This document shows, piece after piece, positions 61,600-64,000 of a DNA stretch of 64,000 nt. The notes under the pieces were generated by a model that was not told the origin of the DNA, searched no databases, and saw only the letters and a list, made by a program, of their open reading frames with translations. Within the stretch, counting starts at the first letter, position 1; each line of letters starts with the position of its first letter. Made by a program: the position numbers and the translations under genes. The DNA comes from Ashinkailepas kermadecensis. Its lineage: Eukaryota; Arthropoda; Thecostraca; Neolepadidae. The DNA is taken from contig JAOTOM010005105.1 in NCBI GenBank assembly GCA_034440615.1, positions 182,501 to 246,500 of the forward strand, read 5' to 3'.

Positions 61600-62240
61600 T
61601 GTCACTGGCACAGCGTCAGAGCTCAGCAACTGGCTCCCGCCGTCGGTTGAGAGTGTGAACAGGTCACTGACACAGCGGCAGAGCTCAGCAACTGGCTCCC
61701 GCCGTCGGTTGAGAGTGTGAACAGGTCACTGACACAGCGGCAGAGCTCAGCAACTGGCTCCCGCCGTCGGTTGAGAGTGTGAACAGGTCACTGACACAGC
61801 GGCAGAGCTCAGCAACTGGCTCCCGCCGTCGGTTGAGAGTGTGAACAGGTCACTGGCACAGCGTCAGAGCTCAGCAACTGGCTCCCGCCGTCGGTTGAGA
61901 GTGTGAACAGGTCACTGACACAGCGGCAGAGCTAGCAACTGGCTCCCCTTGGTTGAGGGGGACAGGCACTCAGCAACTGGCTCCCGCCGTCGGTTGAGAG
62001 TGTGAACAGGTCACTGACACAGCGGCAGAGCTCAGCAACTGGCTCCCGCCGTCGGTTGAGAGTGTGAACAGGTCACTGACACAGCGGCAGAGCTCAGCAA
62101 CTGGCTCCCGCCGTCGGTTGAGAGTGTGAACAGGTCACTGACACAGCGGCAGAGCTCAGCAACTGGCTCCCGCCGTCGGTTGAGAGTGTGAACAGGTCAC
62201 TGACACAGCGGCAGAGCTCAGCAACTGGCTTCCGCCGTCT
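61600..62240. repeat. 62-bp minisatellite, about 11 copies
   Basis: GAGCTCAGCAACTGGCTCCC begins units at 61619, 61681, 61743, 61805, 61867 and onward, nearly identical. One unit at about 61928-61980 is rearranged and shortened. Confidence 0.96.
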
Positions 62241-62294
62241 GCTCTTCATCCCATCCACCTGACCGGTGTCCCCCACCTCTCCCTCTGCGAACTG

Positions 62295-62380
62295 CCGGCT
62301 GGTCACGTGACCGGTTCAACTGGTAGGGGACCGTCACGCAGCACGCGCCCGCTCTTCTCAGGGGTATCACGTGACGCGCC
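62295..62380. promoter_or_regulatory. paired E-box sites, CLEAR-like
   Basis: GTCACGTGAC at about 62302 is a full palindrome identical to the CLEAR/M-box core bound by MiT/TFE factors; a second TCACGTGAC lies at about 62367. Flanks are CpG-rich. A function is inferred from the motif only. Confidence 0.3.
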
Positions 62381-62522
62381 GCTCAGATGGGTCGTCCCTG
62401 GAGGGTCGGCTAATGGGTGTGCCTGCAGGCGGCCAATATAGTCGGATGGGCCGGCGCGTCACTGCACTGGCAGCCTGGCTTTCGGTGCTTCCGATGACGC
62501 CCGCCAGCGTCGGCAGATTCAG

Positions 62523-62572
62523 CTGAGCAGCTGAGCAGCTGAGCAGCTGGGCAGCTGGGCAGCTGTGCAGCG
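62523..62572. repeat. 9-bp GAGCAGCTG tandem repeat
   Basis: Five to six copies of (G/T)(A/G)GCAGCTG, each with a CAGCTG E-box palindrome. Confidence 0.9.
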
Positions 62573-62639
62573 GAACACTGGGTGTGCTGGTGATGGCAGG
62601 GCACGGGACCAGCGCGCGACGGTCGGTGGGCTGGGAGCC

Positions 62640-64000
62640 GGGGCGCGCTCCAGTTGTCGGCCGGCCACTCACATCGGTGAGGAGGCAAACATTTCTGCAT
62701 TCCCGTTCATTATTTCCACAAGTCTGGCCAACCATTAATTGGTAGGAGCATAAAACGCCTACATCCCAGAGGCGTACTCATGTTAGTGTGCCTCGTCCCG
62801 AAGCGTTATTTTATTAAAGCACATGTAAGTTGAAAATATTAATATTTGAGAGTTGTTTTTTATTTTGTACTCGCTATGTCCATCTTCATGGCCTTGTTAC
62901 TGTGTCAAACCGTGGGCATCTTCATTAAAAAAAAACTGATCTGTTTTGCTCAAGACATCTGATGATGTAATGGTATGTACCACAAAAATCGCGTTAAAAA
63001 TTAGTCGAGAACTGCATTTCTGACCAGTTTTTCCTTGAGTTGTCACGTCACAATGTGCACTGGGATGTTTCAAATACTTATTGAGGATTTGGGCCAAAAG
63101 AATGTTGGAGTGGCTTGAGCTATCCCAAAAGTATGCAAAACGACACCCGTGCCTGACAGTCAAGTGTGGATCCGCCGGTGCTAGTCAGGTCTCATGAAAC
63201 TGGACATGCGAGCTTTATTCTCCATCACATGCAACATTTCAGGTACTTGCATGATGCCCGCTTTGACAAAAAGCATGAAAAATGCATCGTTGCAAAGAAA
63301 ATATAGCCAACTAACACTTTCTTGTGTTGTGGATATTTTCCGTCATATCATAAACATCTGCGTATATTGAACAATAAAATGGCATGCTCTTGGTTCAAAG
63401 TACATGTTTCAAGTACCAAGTTCCAAGTTTCAAGTACATGAGACCTGGCAAGCCTCTCGTGCGAAGGTGCCTATCAATAGCTCCTTTATTTAGAGTGTGT
63501 GTAGCCGAAGTACTTTGGAGCAAGTTAACTGTACGGAACTCACAACAAAACGCAATTTGAACAAGATATTCCTATTACAGCACCTGATGGCTTCAATTAT
63601 TTATGCCTTTAATGTGAATATCTCAAGGGTGAACGCTTCCTGGAAATATTCGAACGTCTTTCATATACTATTTCCTTTTCTTTCGCCATCAACTTGCTAT
63701 CTGAGTGTGTGCATTTCACCTCAGGCTTGCTACCCACGGTTATGCGAAGCTTGTCAGCTCGTTTGACCTCTGCTCTGCCTACTCCTTTCATCTGCGTTAT
63801 AGACGTACGAAAGGAGTCGACGGACATCAGCCGACACTGCCGGCTGGCCAATTGAGCACACGATCAGTAGGCACAGGAGTACGAACAGGAGGCAGAGACA
63901 CCACTCCCCCTCCCTCCATTTTAGAAAAACTTAGCATTATCCTTTGGTCATTGCATGGAAAAACAAGGCTTTAAAATGGCTTCGCGTACCTCACAGAAAT
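62640..64000. other. no gene recognised
   Basis: Unique AT-leaning DNA. A small TTCAAGTAC repeat lies at about 63396-63440. Confidence 0.5.

Overview
The window looks like animal nuclear DNA, gene-poor and repeat-rich. No bacterial, phage or organelle gene organisation is visible. The one protein-coding feature I can support well is the first coding exon of a Tlx/C15 (clawless-type) homeobox gene on the minus strand (9488-9999). It carries an FSISRLL eh1-type repressor motif, a GVIRVPAQRP block typical of the Tlx family, an FGWM...RDRF block and a splice donor. Its homeodomain exon is not in the window, so the gene runs off the left edge. Very GC-rich coding DNA, several retrotransposon lineages and many minisatellites fit an arthropod (crustacean or chelicerate) best, but the species cannot be settled from this sequence.

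Layout: 1-9487 would be Tlx intron or downstream DNA holding a decayed LINE, small tandem arrays and a foldback element. 9488-10290 is the exon plus its CpG-rich 5' region. 10290-21390 is mostly unique DNA with a second decayed LINE (18150-19960). 21390-36010 is dense in repeats: a GA microsatellite, a 49-bp array, a third LINE, three copies of a terminal-inverted-repeat (TIR) element, a hAT-like MITE with perfect 8-bp target duplications, a roughly 70-copy 30-bp array, a 65-bp array and a satellite of about 265 bp. 36010-52210 alternates GC-rich or homeodomain-site-rich unique blocks (possible enhancers) with 45-, 36-, 39- and 18-bp arrays, a satellite of about 212 bp and a 2-kb hAT-like element that encloses its own tandem arrays. 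52210-56715 is one 44-bp array of about 100 copies. 56720-64000 holds 22-, 34- and 62-bp arrays, an interspersed element and an intact tRNA-derived SINE with 11-bp target duplications.

The listed tandem arrays add up to about 17 kb, roughly a quarter of the window, in more than twenty unrelated families. The reading I favour is a large non-coding, possibly regulatory, territory 5' of a developmental homeobox gene that has been repeatedly invaded by non-autonomous transposons and local tandem amplification. The long open frames across the arrays are mostly by-products of repeat units that lack stop codons. All family assignments were made by eye from motifs; no alignment or database search was run.
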